DNA of 11,414 nt, from the NCBI GenBank assembly GCA_027008965.1, contig JALVDN010000438.1, positions 1-11,414 on the forward strand, read 5' to 3'. The notes beneath the pieces were generated by a model, which did no database searches, was not told the origin of the DNA, and worked only from the letters and a program-made list of their open reading frames with translations. How positions within the stretch are numbered: position 1 is the stretch's first letter; every line of letters starts with the position of its first letter. Origin of the DNA: Flavobacteriales bacterium. GTDB taxonomy: Bacteria; Bacteroidota; Bacteroidia; Flavobacteriales; Flavobacteriaceae. The translations under genes were made by a program, and so were the position numbers. Below are positions 1-5,002 of this stretch, piece after piece.

Positions 1-267
1 AGCTCAACTTATGAACCATCATTATTTTCTGAAGGATCAGCAGTTAATTCTTTTTATGCTACAACCCCTACTAGAACTGTAAGCGATGCTGCCAGGGCTA
101 GGATCGGTCGAGCTGCTTCTATCCGAAATAGAGGTAAAGGTAATCCACAATATGGTACACGCTGGATATATTCAGACGAACTTAAACAAAGTAAAAAAAT
201 AAGAGTTACAGACGAAATACCCGAAGGTTGGAAGCCAGGCCGAAAAATAAAATTTGACGAGGATTAA
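1..267 (+). CDS. C-terminal part of a NUMOD/HNH-type homing-endonuclease-like protein (5' truncated)
   Basis: The frame is open from the window edge to TAA at 265-267, giving 88 residues without a start. The visible sequence has a helix rich in Ala and Arg (SDAARARIGRAASIRNRGKGN), then QYGTRWIYSD and finally IPEGWKPGRKIKF. This 'GxxxGTxWI ... kkI ... iPeGWxxGR' pattern is what I know from the DNA-binding C-terminal tails (NUMOD3-like repeats) of phage GIY-YIG and HNH homing endonucleases. The catalytic domain would lie upstream, outside the window, so the nuclease type cannot be decided. The stop is 3 nt before the next start, so it is probably cotranscribed with the genes that follow. It could equally be a free-standing endonuclease or a fused DNA-binding tail on another protein. 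Confidence 0.6.
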   Translation, partial: SSTYEPSLFSEGSAVNSFYATTPTRTVSDAARARIGRAASIRNRGKGNPQYGTRWIYSDELKQSKKIRVTDEIPEGWKPGRKIKFDED

Positions 268-270
268 AAA

Positions 271-864
271 ATGACAACAGAAATTATTTGTATTTTAGAT
301 CGTAGTGGATCAATGTCTACTCAAGCTGATGAAGTTATTAACAACTTTAACAAATTTCTTAAAGAACAACAAAGTGTTGATGGCGATGCAAATTTAACTC
401 TTGTTCTTTTTGATGATCAATACGAAATAGTATATGATTCATTACCACTTAAAGAAGTACCACCATTAACCTCTGGTACTTACTATACTCGTGGTTTGAC
501 TGCAATGAATGATGCAATTGGTCGCACGCTCAATGAAAGGCAACGTGCAGATAAAGCTATTGTATTAATTCATACTGATGGTTATGAAAATGCCAGTAAA
601 GAATATACGTACGATACTGTTAAAACTTTAGTTGACAAGTTAAAAACAAAATGGGAATTTATTTTCGTTGGTGGAGATATCGACGCAAAAAATATTGGTT
701 CAAATTTGGGATTTTTGAATTCAGCTAATGTATCAAATACACCATTGGGTATTGAGAATACTTATAGAAACTTTAGTACCTGTACAACAGCCTATCGCAC
801 AGGTGGACTTAGTGCTTCGTCGGCTGTAAATTTAGTTGAAGATGGCAAGTTCACAGAGAAGTAA
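271..864 (+). CDS. von Willebrand factor A (vWA) domain protein
   Basis: This 197-residue protein is essentially one vWA domain. The metal-ion-dependent adhesion site (MIDAS) is intact: D10-R-S-G-S14 (DxSxS) after the first hydrophobic strand IICILD, the conserved Thr at T77 (RGLTAMND), and the Asp at D103 (LIHTDGYE). No signal peptide or membrane segment is seen, so it should be cytoplasmic. Single-domain vWA proteins of this size occur in many large phages; their role is unknown, but MIDAS domains usually bind a protein partner through Mg2+. The start at 271 follows a GAGG ribosome site lying in the end of the upstream gene. It is the second gene of a compact operon. The family call is firm; any specific function is not. 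Confidence 0.88.
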   Translation: MTTEIICILDRSGSMSTQADEVINNFNKFLKEQQSVDGDANLTLVLFDDQYEIVYDSLPLKEVPPLTSGTYYTRGLTAMNDAIGRTLNERQRADKAIVLIHTDGYENASKEYTYDTVKTLVDKLKTKWEFIFVGGDIDAKNIGSNLGFLNSANVSNTPLGIENTYRNFSTCTTAYRTGGLSASSAVNLVEDGKFTEK

Positions 865-865
865 A

Positions 866-1057
866 ATGGTTGAAAAAATATATACAGGTACCGTTAAACA
901 TCTCGATTTGACATTATTAACAGTAACCGATGATAATTTAGAACGTCTGCTCGCTAATCTATATGATTGGCGACAGACCAATTCTAATAAATATCAGGAT
1001 TACGATTTATACATTAAAGATCAAAATAATAATATAGTTTTTGGTTCGAGGTTCTAA
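866..1057 (+). CDS. small hypothetical phage protein
   Basis: I place the start at ATG 866, one base after the previous stop, with AGAGAAG (855-861) as ribosome site. A TTG at 836 or ATG at 842 in the same frame would overlap the vWA gene and has no better site. The product is 63 residues, MVEKIYTGTVKHLDL onward, ending NNNIVFGSRF. It has a mixed strand/helix character with no cysteine cluster, signal peptide or recognisable motif. It shares its last base with the next gene's ATG (TAATG), which indicates translational coupling. I do not recognise the family. Confidence 0.75.
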   Translation: MVEKIYTGTVKHLDLTLLTVTDDNLERLLANLYDWRQTNSNKYQDYDLYIKDQNNNIVFGSRF

Positions 1058-1296
1058 TGGCTACAGCAAAATCTCTCCAGGAATATTTGATTTCTCTTGA
1101 TGAAGCAATCAGACTTCAAAGTACTGATGGTACATGGAATTACGATCCATATCTACATGGAATGGCAAATGGTTTAATTTATGCTAAATCTTTACTAACA
1201 GGTGAAGATCCAAAATATTTAGATCCGCCTGCGTTTTATAAAGTAGATCTAAAAATTCTTGACAAACTTTCAAAAGGTGCTAAAATAAAAAAATGA
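1057..1296 (+). CDS. small conserved-type phage hypothetical protein
   Basis: This 79-residue protein begins MATAKSLQEYLISLDEAIRL and contains HGMANGLIYAKSLLTGEDPKYLDPP. The block 'HGMANGLIxAKSLLTGEDPKYLD' is familiar to me from short phage proteins of unknown role, but I cannot name the family. The N-terminal half is predicted helical and the C-terminus is Lys-rich. It starts on a TAATG overlap with the gene before and ends on an ATGA overlap with the dNMP kinase gene after it, so it is translated as part of the operon. It could be a small accessory factor for nucleotide metabolism, but only its position suggests that. Confidence 0.75.
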   Translation: MATAKSLQEYLISLDEAIRLQSTDGTWNYDPYLHGMANGLIYAKSLLTGEDPKYLDPPAFYKVDLKILDKLSKGAKIKK

Positions 1297-1868
1297 AATT
1301 AATTGGATTATCTGGTGCGGCCCGGAGTGGTAAAGATACCGTCGGTCGCTATCTTATCGAAAAATATAATTTTAAGCGATATGCATTTGCTGATCCACTT
1401 AAAAAGGCAGCAAGTGAAATGTTTGGAATTCCTCTTGAAGATTTTCATAATGACAATAAAAAAGAAGTTATGAATGAGTTTTGGGAGTTCAGTCCAAGAC
1501 AAATTGCACAGTTATTAGGAACAGAATGCGGTCGAAAAATATTTCGAGATGATATATGGATTAAGCGTGCCGAAATGGCTTGGGTCGAACATCAACAAAC
1601 TATTGCTGAGATTGCACCAGAAACTTTTGGGCATATTGATGGTTTAGCTGGCATGGTGGTTACTGATGTACGATTTGAAAACGAAGCACAATGGATTAAG
1701 GATATGGGTGGATTCAATATTCACATTATAAGACCCGGTAAAGATGGAAATGTTGGTTTGTCAAATCATGCGTCTGAAGCTGGGTATCCTGATGATCTCA
1801 AAGATCATATTATTCTAAATGACGGAACTTTAGATGATCTTTATCAGAAGATCGATGAAATAGTATGA
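1293..1868 (+). CDS. deoxynucleoside monophosphate kinase (T4 gp1-type)
   Basis: This 191-residue P-loop kinase most likely phosphorylates dNMPs to dNDPs for phage DNA synthesis in the cytoplasm. The N-terminus MKLIGLSGAARSGKDT carries a Walker A loop, G8-AARSG-K14-D-T16, with the GKDT ending typical of phage dNMP kinases such as T4 gp1. It is followed by the YAFADPLKKAASEMFG segment, which matches the substrate-side helix of that family. A conserved stretch VVTDVRFENEAQWIKDMGG lies near residue 125, followed by a C-terminal HIIRPG strand. Length fits the short phage versions. It overlaps the genes on both sides by 4 nt (ATGA), and lies beside another nucleotide-type enzyme (the HAD protein) two genes on. 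Which dNMPs it accepts, normal or modified, cannot be read from sequence. Confidence 0.88.
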   Translation: MKLIGLSGAARSGKDTVGRYLIEKYNFKRYAFADPLKKAASEMFGIPLEDFHNDNKKEVMNEFWEFSPRQIAQLLGTECGRKIFRDDIWIKRAEMAWVEHQQTIAEIAPETFGHIDGLAGMVVTDVRFENEAQWIKDMGGFNIHIIRPGKDGNVGLSNHASEAGYPDDLKDHIILNDGTLDDLYQKIDEIV

Positions 1869-2344
1869 AAGAAATTACGATTAAAATTCCGACAAAAGAA
1901 GATATTGTTAAATGGAAAGATATTCTGTTATTCAAGATTCGTGGTGGATTCAAGTGTAAAAAATGTCATAAGAAAACTAATTTTCGTAAAACTCATATAC
2001 GAACTACCATTAACGACAAACCTTTTATGTTAATGAATCATACACCAGATATATGTCTTTCGTGTACCATTAATGAATTGAATGAAAAATCCAGAACCGT
2101 TTTTAGTATTGATCACACTTGTGATTGGTGCAACAATCATAAAAAAACAACATCATTTATCAAGTATGATGATGTTGAAAGTTTTGTTACATTCGGTAGT
2201 CAATGGTGGAATGGATATTATATTTGTCAGGATTGCATAAATGAAATTCTTCTTAAAAATGTTGAAGAACTCAGTAGCAAATTCAAAGAAATTAATGGAA
2301 GATTATATCCCGTTAACGAATTAGGACTAATCATTAAAAAATGA
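1865..2344 (+). CDS. zinc-ribbon-like protein with four CxxC knuckles
   Basis: The 159-residue protein has four evenly spread CxxC pairs: C31-KK-C34, C64-LS-C67, C86-DW-C89 and C121-QD-C124. This suggests two structural zinc sites, each made from two knuckles. Regions around them carry further His and Lys residues (CKKCHKKTNFRKTHIR). No catalytic motif of a known nuclease or polymerase subunit is visible. The N-terminus (MKEITIKIPTKEDIVKWKDILLFKIRGGF) is amphipathic. ATGA overlaps at both ends embed it between the dNMP kinase and HAD genes, so it is expressed with them. A nucleic-acid-binding or scaffolding role is possible; the family is not recognised. Confidence 0.75.
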   Translation: MKEITIKIPTKEDIVKWKDILLFKIRGGFKCKKCHKKTNFRKTHIRTTINDKPFMLMNHTPDICLSCTINELNEKSRTVFSIDHTCDWCNNHKKTTSFIKYDDVESFVTFGSQWWNGYYICQDCINEILLKNVEELSSKFKEINGRLYPVNELGLIIKK

Positions 2345-2859
2345 ATGTGATTTTCCTTGATATAGACGGACCTCTTTTACCAAGAAAGATGGAGATGTTT
2401 CACGAAAACAGAACATCAGCTATACCAAAGTTTGAGGAATTTGCAATCAGGGCGTTCAATATCTGGACTAGATATTCAAATGCAAAAACAGTATTTAGTA
2501 CACATTGGTCCTATAGTTTTCCAGTTGATGAATTAAAATTATATATGATACACAACGGACTTGGGTTAAATTACCACGAAGATATTTTAACACCAAAAAC
2601 ACCTTCAAGTAACCGAGCAAACGAAATAGTATGGTGGCTTGAACAGCACCCTGAAGTTGAGAATTTTATTGCCGTCGATGACGATACTACCTGTCGACAA
2701 ATTGAAGAAATGACAGATGTTAATGGAAAATGGATTGAGGTTGATTACGAAAATGGTTTATCCTGGAAAAATTTTATTGATGGGTGTAATGCATTAAATA
2801 TTGATTATGAAGAAATGATTTCTTTAGAATTTAAGCCGGAATTACTCGACAAAAAGTAA
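2341..2859 (+). CDS. HAD-like phosphatase, HAD_SAK_2 type (Swiss Army Knife RNA-repair-associated family)
   Basis: This 172-residue HAD-fold protein has motif I FLDIDGPL with nucleophile D7 and acid/base D9, motif II VFSTHWS (S53/T54), and the acidic motif IV VDDDT with D113-D115. The segment NRANEIVWWLEQHPEVENFIAVDDD has the 'R..EI..WL......yi.lDDD' layout I know from the HAD_SAK_2 family, linked to nucleic-acid end repair and nucleotide phosphatases. The position-4 residue of motif I is Pro rather than the usual Val or Thr. It is the last gene of the operon and starts on an ATGA overlap. A degraded relative lies at 9955-10298. Whether it acts on RNA ends, DNA ends or free nucleotides is not determined. 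Confidence 0.8.
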   Translation: MNVIFLDIDGPLLPRKMEMFHENRTSAIPKFEEFAIRAFNIWTRYSNAKTVFSTHWSYSFPVDELKLYMIHNGLGLNYHEDILTPKTPSSNRANEIVWWLEQHPEVENFIAVDDDTTCRQIEEMTDVNGKWIEVDYENGLSWKNFIDGCNALNIDYEEMISLEFKPELLDKK

Positions 2860-2890
2860 ATTTTAGCTAAAATAGCTAAATAAATTTAGA

Positions 2891-2911
2891 CGGGTTGAAC
2901 TATATAACCCG
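2891..2911. other. inverted repeat after the operon
   Basis: CGGGTT (2891-2896) and AACCCG (2906-2911) form a 6-bp stem with a 9-nt loop, 32 nt after the HAD stop. No T-tract follows on the + strand, so I do not call it an intrinsic terminator; it could stabilise the mRNA 3' end. Confidence 0.4.
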
Positions 2912-2934
2912 ACAAAAAAAAGGTTAAAAAGTTG

Positions 2935-2962
2935 TTGACAGCTTGAAAAATGATGCTATAAT
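2935..2962 (+). promoter_or_regulatory. sigma70-type promoter 1 of a tandem pair
   Basis: A perfect -35 TTGACA (2935-2940) and perfect -10 TATAAT (2957-2962) are separated by 16 nt. Transcription should start near 2969. The element is repeated almost identically 94 nt downstream, including the TATAATTAACACA after the -10 box. Both boxes match consensus, so host RNA polymerase should use it strongly, as expected for an early phage promoter. Confidence 0.8.
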
Positions 2963-3028
2963 TAACACACAATTTAAGCGTTGCAAGAAAATCAATGACT
3001 TAGCAATGCAAAAAAATTGCAAAAATAG

Positions 3029-3056
3029 TTGACAAACTAAATACAAATACTATAAT
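3029..3056 (+). promoter_or_regulatory. sigma70-type promoter 2 of a tandem pair
   Basis: TTGACA (3029-3034) and TATAAT (3051-3056) are both consensus, again with a 16-nt spacer and again followed by TAACACA. It lies 26 nt before the start of the small ORF at 3082. The AT-rich stretch between the two promoters contains repeated GCAATGCA/TTGCAA-like words that could bind a regulator. Confidence 0.8.
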
Positions 3057-3081
3057 TAACACATAGGTTAAAACAAGGACT

Positions 3082-3246
3082 ATGAAGAACGCAAAAACAG
3101 TAACACAAAAATTTGATATAGCCAGAATTCCTGGGTGGTGTGTTGCTGTGGCGATGCATCTCGGAAAACCCTGCTCGGATAGTCGATTAGAGCAAGGTAT
3201 TTATAATCCAGGATGCTGGGTTCTTGAAGATCGAGTGACGTGTTAA
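3082..3246 (+). CDS. 54-residue Cys/Trp-containing small protein
   Basis: ATG 3082 is preceded by AAGGA (3075-3079) at good spacing and lies directly behind two strong promoters; an intrinsic terminator follows the stop by 25 nt. It therefore forms its own small transcription unit, which supports it being real although short. The product MKNAKTVTQKFDIARIPGW continues to CVAVAMHLGKPCSD and ends PGCWVLEDRVTC. It has four Cys and two Trp, and no signal peptide or membrane segment. Such strongly promoted tiny genes in phages often encode early host-takeover proteins, but that is inference. I do not recognise it. Confidence 0.65.
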   Translation: MKNAKTVTQKFDIARIPGWCVAVAMHLGKPCSDSRLEQGIYNPGCWVLEDRVTC

Positions 3247-3271
3247 TTTAGTCACATTAAGATTTAACAAG

Positions 3272-3301
3272 AACCCGGAACCGAAAGGAACCGGGTTTTT
3301 T
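3272..3301 (+). terminator. intrinsic (rho-independent) terminator
   Basis: AACCCGG (3272-3278) pairs with CCGGGTT (3291-3297), with an inner CC-GAAA-GG tetraloop hairpin and a run of six T (3296-3301). It should end transcription from the tandem promoters after the 54-residue ORF. The 12-nt word CCCGGAACCGAA in its left arm recurs at 3586-3597. Confidence 0.85.
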
Positions 3302-3607
3302 ATTGGTGAGATGAGTAGGCGATCGGAGAAGCCAAAAATCGATCCAACCAAAACGGTGCACATAGTTAGAGCATGTGATCAAGGTGATCCCCTCGCTATG
3401 TGTAGCAACTCCACCTAGAGATAGACACTAGGTGGCCAGGCACGGGAGCCATGTAGCAGTAATGCTAGATCCCCTGGAAAGAAATAAAGGGTTCGTCTGT
3501 GAAGACATAGCAGACGTTGCTTCAATCCCGTGTGGTCTCACAAAAAGAAGCCAACCGAACGGAGGGCCCGGTTGTAAAAGATAGGCCCGGAACCGAACAC
3601 CAAAGAG
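3302..3607 (+). ncRNA. uncharacterised structured non-coding region
   Basis: No convincing ORF is present over these 306 nt, but perfect inverted repeats are dense. CACATAG 3359-3365 pairs with CTATGTG 3396-3402 and encloses GATCA/TGATC (3377-3389). CCACCTAG 3411-3418 pairs with CTAGGTGG 3428-3435. An 8-bp helix GCACGGGA 3440-3447 / TCCCGTGT 3526-3533 encloses TAGCA-GTAA-TGCTA (3454-3467, a GNRA loop), a CCC/GGG stem (about 3472-3491) and CGTCTG/CAGACG (3494-3516), a four-way, tRNA-like layout without a T arm. CAACCG/CGGTTG follows near 3552-3574. I match it to no known RNA family. Strand is assumed from neighbouring genes. Confidence 0.45.
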
Positions 3608-3644
3608 TGTTTATTCCAATAGATATTACTTATTGGAATAAACA
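3608..3644 (+). promoter_or_regulatory. 14-bp perfect hairpin upstream of a ribosome site
   Basis: TGTTTATTCCAATA (3608-3621) and its exact complement (3631-3644) flank a 9-nt loop. It ends two bases before the AGGGGG ribosome site of the next ORF. It could be an RNA structure controlling translation or an RNase III processing site; as DNA it could be an operator. Confidence 0.5.
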
Positions 3645-3657
3645 TTAGGGGGCGAAC

Positions 3658-3774
3658 ATGATTACTAAATTAGTTACAAAGGTTTTACCTCCTAAACAGA
3701 AAAAGAAGGTAAAACTAACACCATATCAAATTGCATTATTAAGACGTAGATGGAGAGAAAAGAAACAGGCTTAA
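3658..3774 (+). CDS. 38-residue basic small protein
   Basis: ATG 3658 has a strong ribosome site AGGGGG (3647-3652) at 5-nt spacing, directly after a long hairpin. The product, MITKLVTKVLPPKQKKKVKL then TPYQIALLRRRWREKKQA, is very basic, with two Lys/Arg clusters and a likely C-terminal helix. It has no Cys and no signal peptide. A nucleic-acid-binding or RNA-polymerase/ribosome-binding role would fit the charge but is a guess. The strong site and the sharp contrast with the non-coding sequence around it argue for a real gene. Confidence 0.6.
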   Translation: MITKLVTKVLPPKQKKKVKLTPYQIALLRRRWREKKQA

Positions 3775-3964
3775 AAGAGGCTTAGTAGATATATTAAGTG
3801 TTTGCGAGGTGCCGGCAGACGTAACTCTGGAAAATAGGCACCAGATCAAATGGGTAATGTTGTTTTAGACGACATTGCACAATGGTTGTCAGTGACGATG
3901 GGTTGGTATCGGAACTGTCGATTTATCTAGCGCAGGATACTATCCGTAAGTCGCAAGAATTTAT
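3775..3964 (+). other. non-coding leader of the tRNA island, several inverted repeats
   Basis: There is no supported gene here. Stems seen are GGTGCC 3808-3813 with GGCACC 3837-3842, enclosing CAGA/TCTG (3816-3829), then AATGT/ACATT near 3853-3877 and a GGAT/ATCC stem near 3934-3948 inside a GCG/CGC pair. It may be the 5' leader of the tRNA precursor or a further small RNA. Confidence 0.35.
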
Positions 3965-4055
3965 CTGGGTGTAGATCCGTAACCTGGTAGCGGTCCCGGC
4001 TTGGAACCGGGTGGGGTAAAACCTCTTGCTGGTTCAAATCCAGTCACCCAGACCA
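3965..4055 (+). tRNA. tRNA-Pro(TGG) with extended variable arm
   Basis: Acceptor CTGGGTG/CACCCAG, A73 and an encoded CCA are present. The loop CTTGGAA gives anticodon TGG (codon CCA). C1:G72 with A73 and the D-loop word CCTGGTAGC are proline features. The variable region is about 16 nt with a GGGGT/ACCTC stem instead of the usual 5 nt, making the gene 91 nt. Confidence 0.75.
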
Positions 4056-4060
4056 TTTTT

Positions 4061-4136
4061 GGACCTGTAGCTTAATCGGGAAAGCACTGCCCTGTCAAGG
4101 CAGAGAGAGCGGGATCGTAACCCGTCAGGTCCGCCA
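4061..4136 (+). tRNA. tRNA-Asp(GTC)
   Basis: Acceptor GGACCTG/CAGGTCC with G73 and CCA. Anticodon loop CTGTCAA on a CTGCC/GGCAG stem gives GTC (GAC/GAT). Normal 76-nt class I tRNA. Confidence 0.93.
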
Positions 4137-4197
4137 AATTTTGAGGCTGGAGAATGTAAGAATATAGAAGTAATATGCTAAAGAATAGAAGATATTA

Positions 4198-4287
4198 GGG
4201 AGTCTGATCGAATGGTTGAAGATACCGGACTTTTAATCCGGCGTGGCGAAAGCCCCACTGTGGGTTCGAATCCCACGGCTCCCACCA
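4198..4287 (+). tRNA. class II-shaped tRNA with Lys anticodon TTT
   Basis: Acceptor GGGAGTC/GGCTCCC, A73, CCA. Stem CCGGA/TCCGG with loop CTTTTAA gives anticodon TTT (AAA). It is 90 nt, with a 3-bp D stem (ATC/GAT), a Ser/Leu-like D loop (GAATGGTTGAA) and a long variable arm GTGG/CCAC. That body is what SerRS or LeuRS normally recognise, so the charged amino acid is uncertain. Confidence 0.8.
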
Positions 4288-4442
4288 GTGGCTAGGGTCT
4301 GTGGCTCCCTTTTATGGAGTGGAAATGGCTTGAATCCTATACTCCATAATAAATAGGCCACACTAATTAATATTTGAACTGGTGACATCTCTGATGTGGT
4401 ATGGCATGTAATACCTTTCCAGACGTACAGTTCAATATTTTT
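4288..4442 (+). other. spacer with two tRNA-sized fold-back elements
   Basis: No gene is supported. The first element (about 4288-4363) has outer GTGGC-TA / TA-GCCAC with one bulge and inner TATGGAGT/ACTCCATA. The second (4368-4442) has outer AATATTTGAACTG/CAGTTCAATATT with one bulge, inner ACATC/GATGT and GGTAT/ATACC, then TTTTT. They could be decayed tRNAs, small RNAs or processing signals. Confidence 0.4.
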
Positions 4443-4517
4443 GCCTCTGTAGTATAATGATATTACACTCGGCTCTTAACCGACGAGATGGGAGTTTGAA
4501 TCTCTCCAGAGGCACCA
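4443..4517 (+). tRNA. tRNA-Lys(CTT)
   Basis: Acceptor GCCTCTG/CAGAGGC, A73, CCA. The loop CTCTTAA gives anticodon CTT (AAG). 75 nt, with a short D stem GTA/TAC and a C-C mismatch at 27:43. Confidence 0.85.
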
Positions 4518-4577
4518 AAAACCATTGGCTTGAGGTAGCCATGCTGATTGAGTTCGGCAAATACCTCAACAATTTTT
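4518..4577 (+). other. fold-back spacer between two tRNAs
   Basis: TTGAGGTA (about 4529-4536) pairs perfectly with TACCTCAA (about 4564-4571), extended inside by GCC/GGC, and CAATTTTT follows. It could be a weak terminator or a processing structure inside the tRNA precursor. Confidence 0.4.
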
Positions 4578-4652
4578 GGCTCTGTAGTTTAGTTGGTAAA
4601 ACAGCGGACCGATAATCCGTCATCCCTGGTTCGAGCCCAGGCAGAGCTACCA
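4578..4652 (+). tRNA. tRNA-Ile(GAT) with C33
   Basis: Acceptor GGCTCTG/CAGAGCT (G1:U72), A73, CCA. Loop CCGATAA gives anticodon GAT (ATC/ATT). Position 33, almost always U, is C here. Otherwise a regular 75-nt class I tRNA. Confidence 0.85.
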
Positions 4653-4659
4653 AGTTAAT

Positions 4660-4752
4660 GGGTCCCTTTCCCGCTAACGGTCTGTAAAACCGTCGTCTAT
4701 AAATAGGTGGGTTGGCTTAAGACGTGTGGTTCAAATCCACGGGGACCCACCA
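4660..4752 (+). tRNA. tRNA-Tyr(GTA), aberrant D region
   Basis: Acceptor GGGTCCC/GGGACCC, A73, CCA; stem ACGGT/ACCGT with loop CTGTAAA gives GTA. Only 10 nt (TTTCCCGCTA) lie between acceptor and anticodon stem, so no normal D arm can form. The variable region is about 31 nt, closed by CGTCT/AGACG, and holds TAGGTGGG, which can pair with CCCGCTA. 93 nt in total. Confidence 0.75.
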
Positions 4753-4772
4753 ATTTTTAAGAGAAAATTACC

Positions 4773-5000
4773 ATGATTAAATTTGAAATAAATGATAGAA
4801 CAGTAGAACAAATAAATGAATGGCAAGATGAACATAGGCCTAAATGTAGGCTTTATGATAAGAAGTTAAATGAAATTTATGTTGGTGCAATAGGAGGGCA
4901 TCTTACTTATTGTATTACACCTAATAGTCTAGGTGTTACTGTGAAAGTAAAATGTGCCTGTGGTGAAGAAATAAATGTTACTGACTATGAGGAATGGTAA
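4773..5000 (+). CDS. conserved-type phage hypothetical protein
   Basis: This 75-residue protein, MIKFEINDRTVEQINEWQDE onward, ends with ITPNSLGVTVKVKCACGEEINVTDYEEW. The block 'yciTPnSLGvtvkVkCaCGeeinvTDYeeW' is, from my knowledge, a recurrent short phage protein of unknown function. It has four Cys (C25, C47, C61, C63), with CACG near the end that could bind metal. There is an AAGAGA ribosome site about 10 nt before the ATG. It sits in a 520-nt gap between tRNA-Tyr and tRNA-His and is followed without a gap by the next small gene, so the two are co-translated. Function unknown. Confidence 0.8.
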   Translation: MIKFEINDRTVEQINEWQDEHRPKCRLYDKKLNEIYVGAIGGHLTYCITPNSLGVTVKVKCACGEEINVTDYEEW

Positions 5001-5002
5001 CG

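Noticed and set aside
836..865. Upstream TTG/ATG starts for the gene beginning at 866
   Set aside because: They overlap the vWA coding end and lack a better ribosome site than AGAGAAG before 866.
2891..2911. Intrinsic terminator after the HAD gene
   Set aside because: The hairpin is real but no T-tract follows it on the + strand.
3388..3416. CCCCTCGCT segment as an HDV-like ribozyme core
   Set aside because: The nested pseudoknot helices required for that fold could not be laid out around it.
4141..4168. TTGAGG-N16-TATAGA in the spacer before 4198 as a promoter
   Set aside because: Both boxes are weak matches and the AT-rich spacer makes chance likely; not supported enough to list.
4432..4653. 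Minus-strand open frame of 73 codons across tRNA-Lys(CTT) and tRNA-Ile(GAT)
   Set aside because: Its residues (GLEPGMTDYRS, LERFKLPSRR) are the familiar antisense translation of tRNA T arms and anticodon arms; there is no ribosome site.
4698..4705. TATAAATA, identical to the T4 late promoter, here and at 7258-7265
   Set aside because: The first is inside tRNA-Tyr; both are expected by chance in AT-rich DNA and no other evidence of T4-type late transcription is visible.
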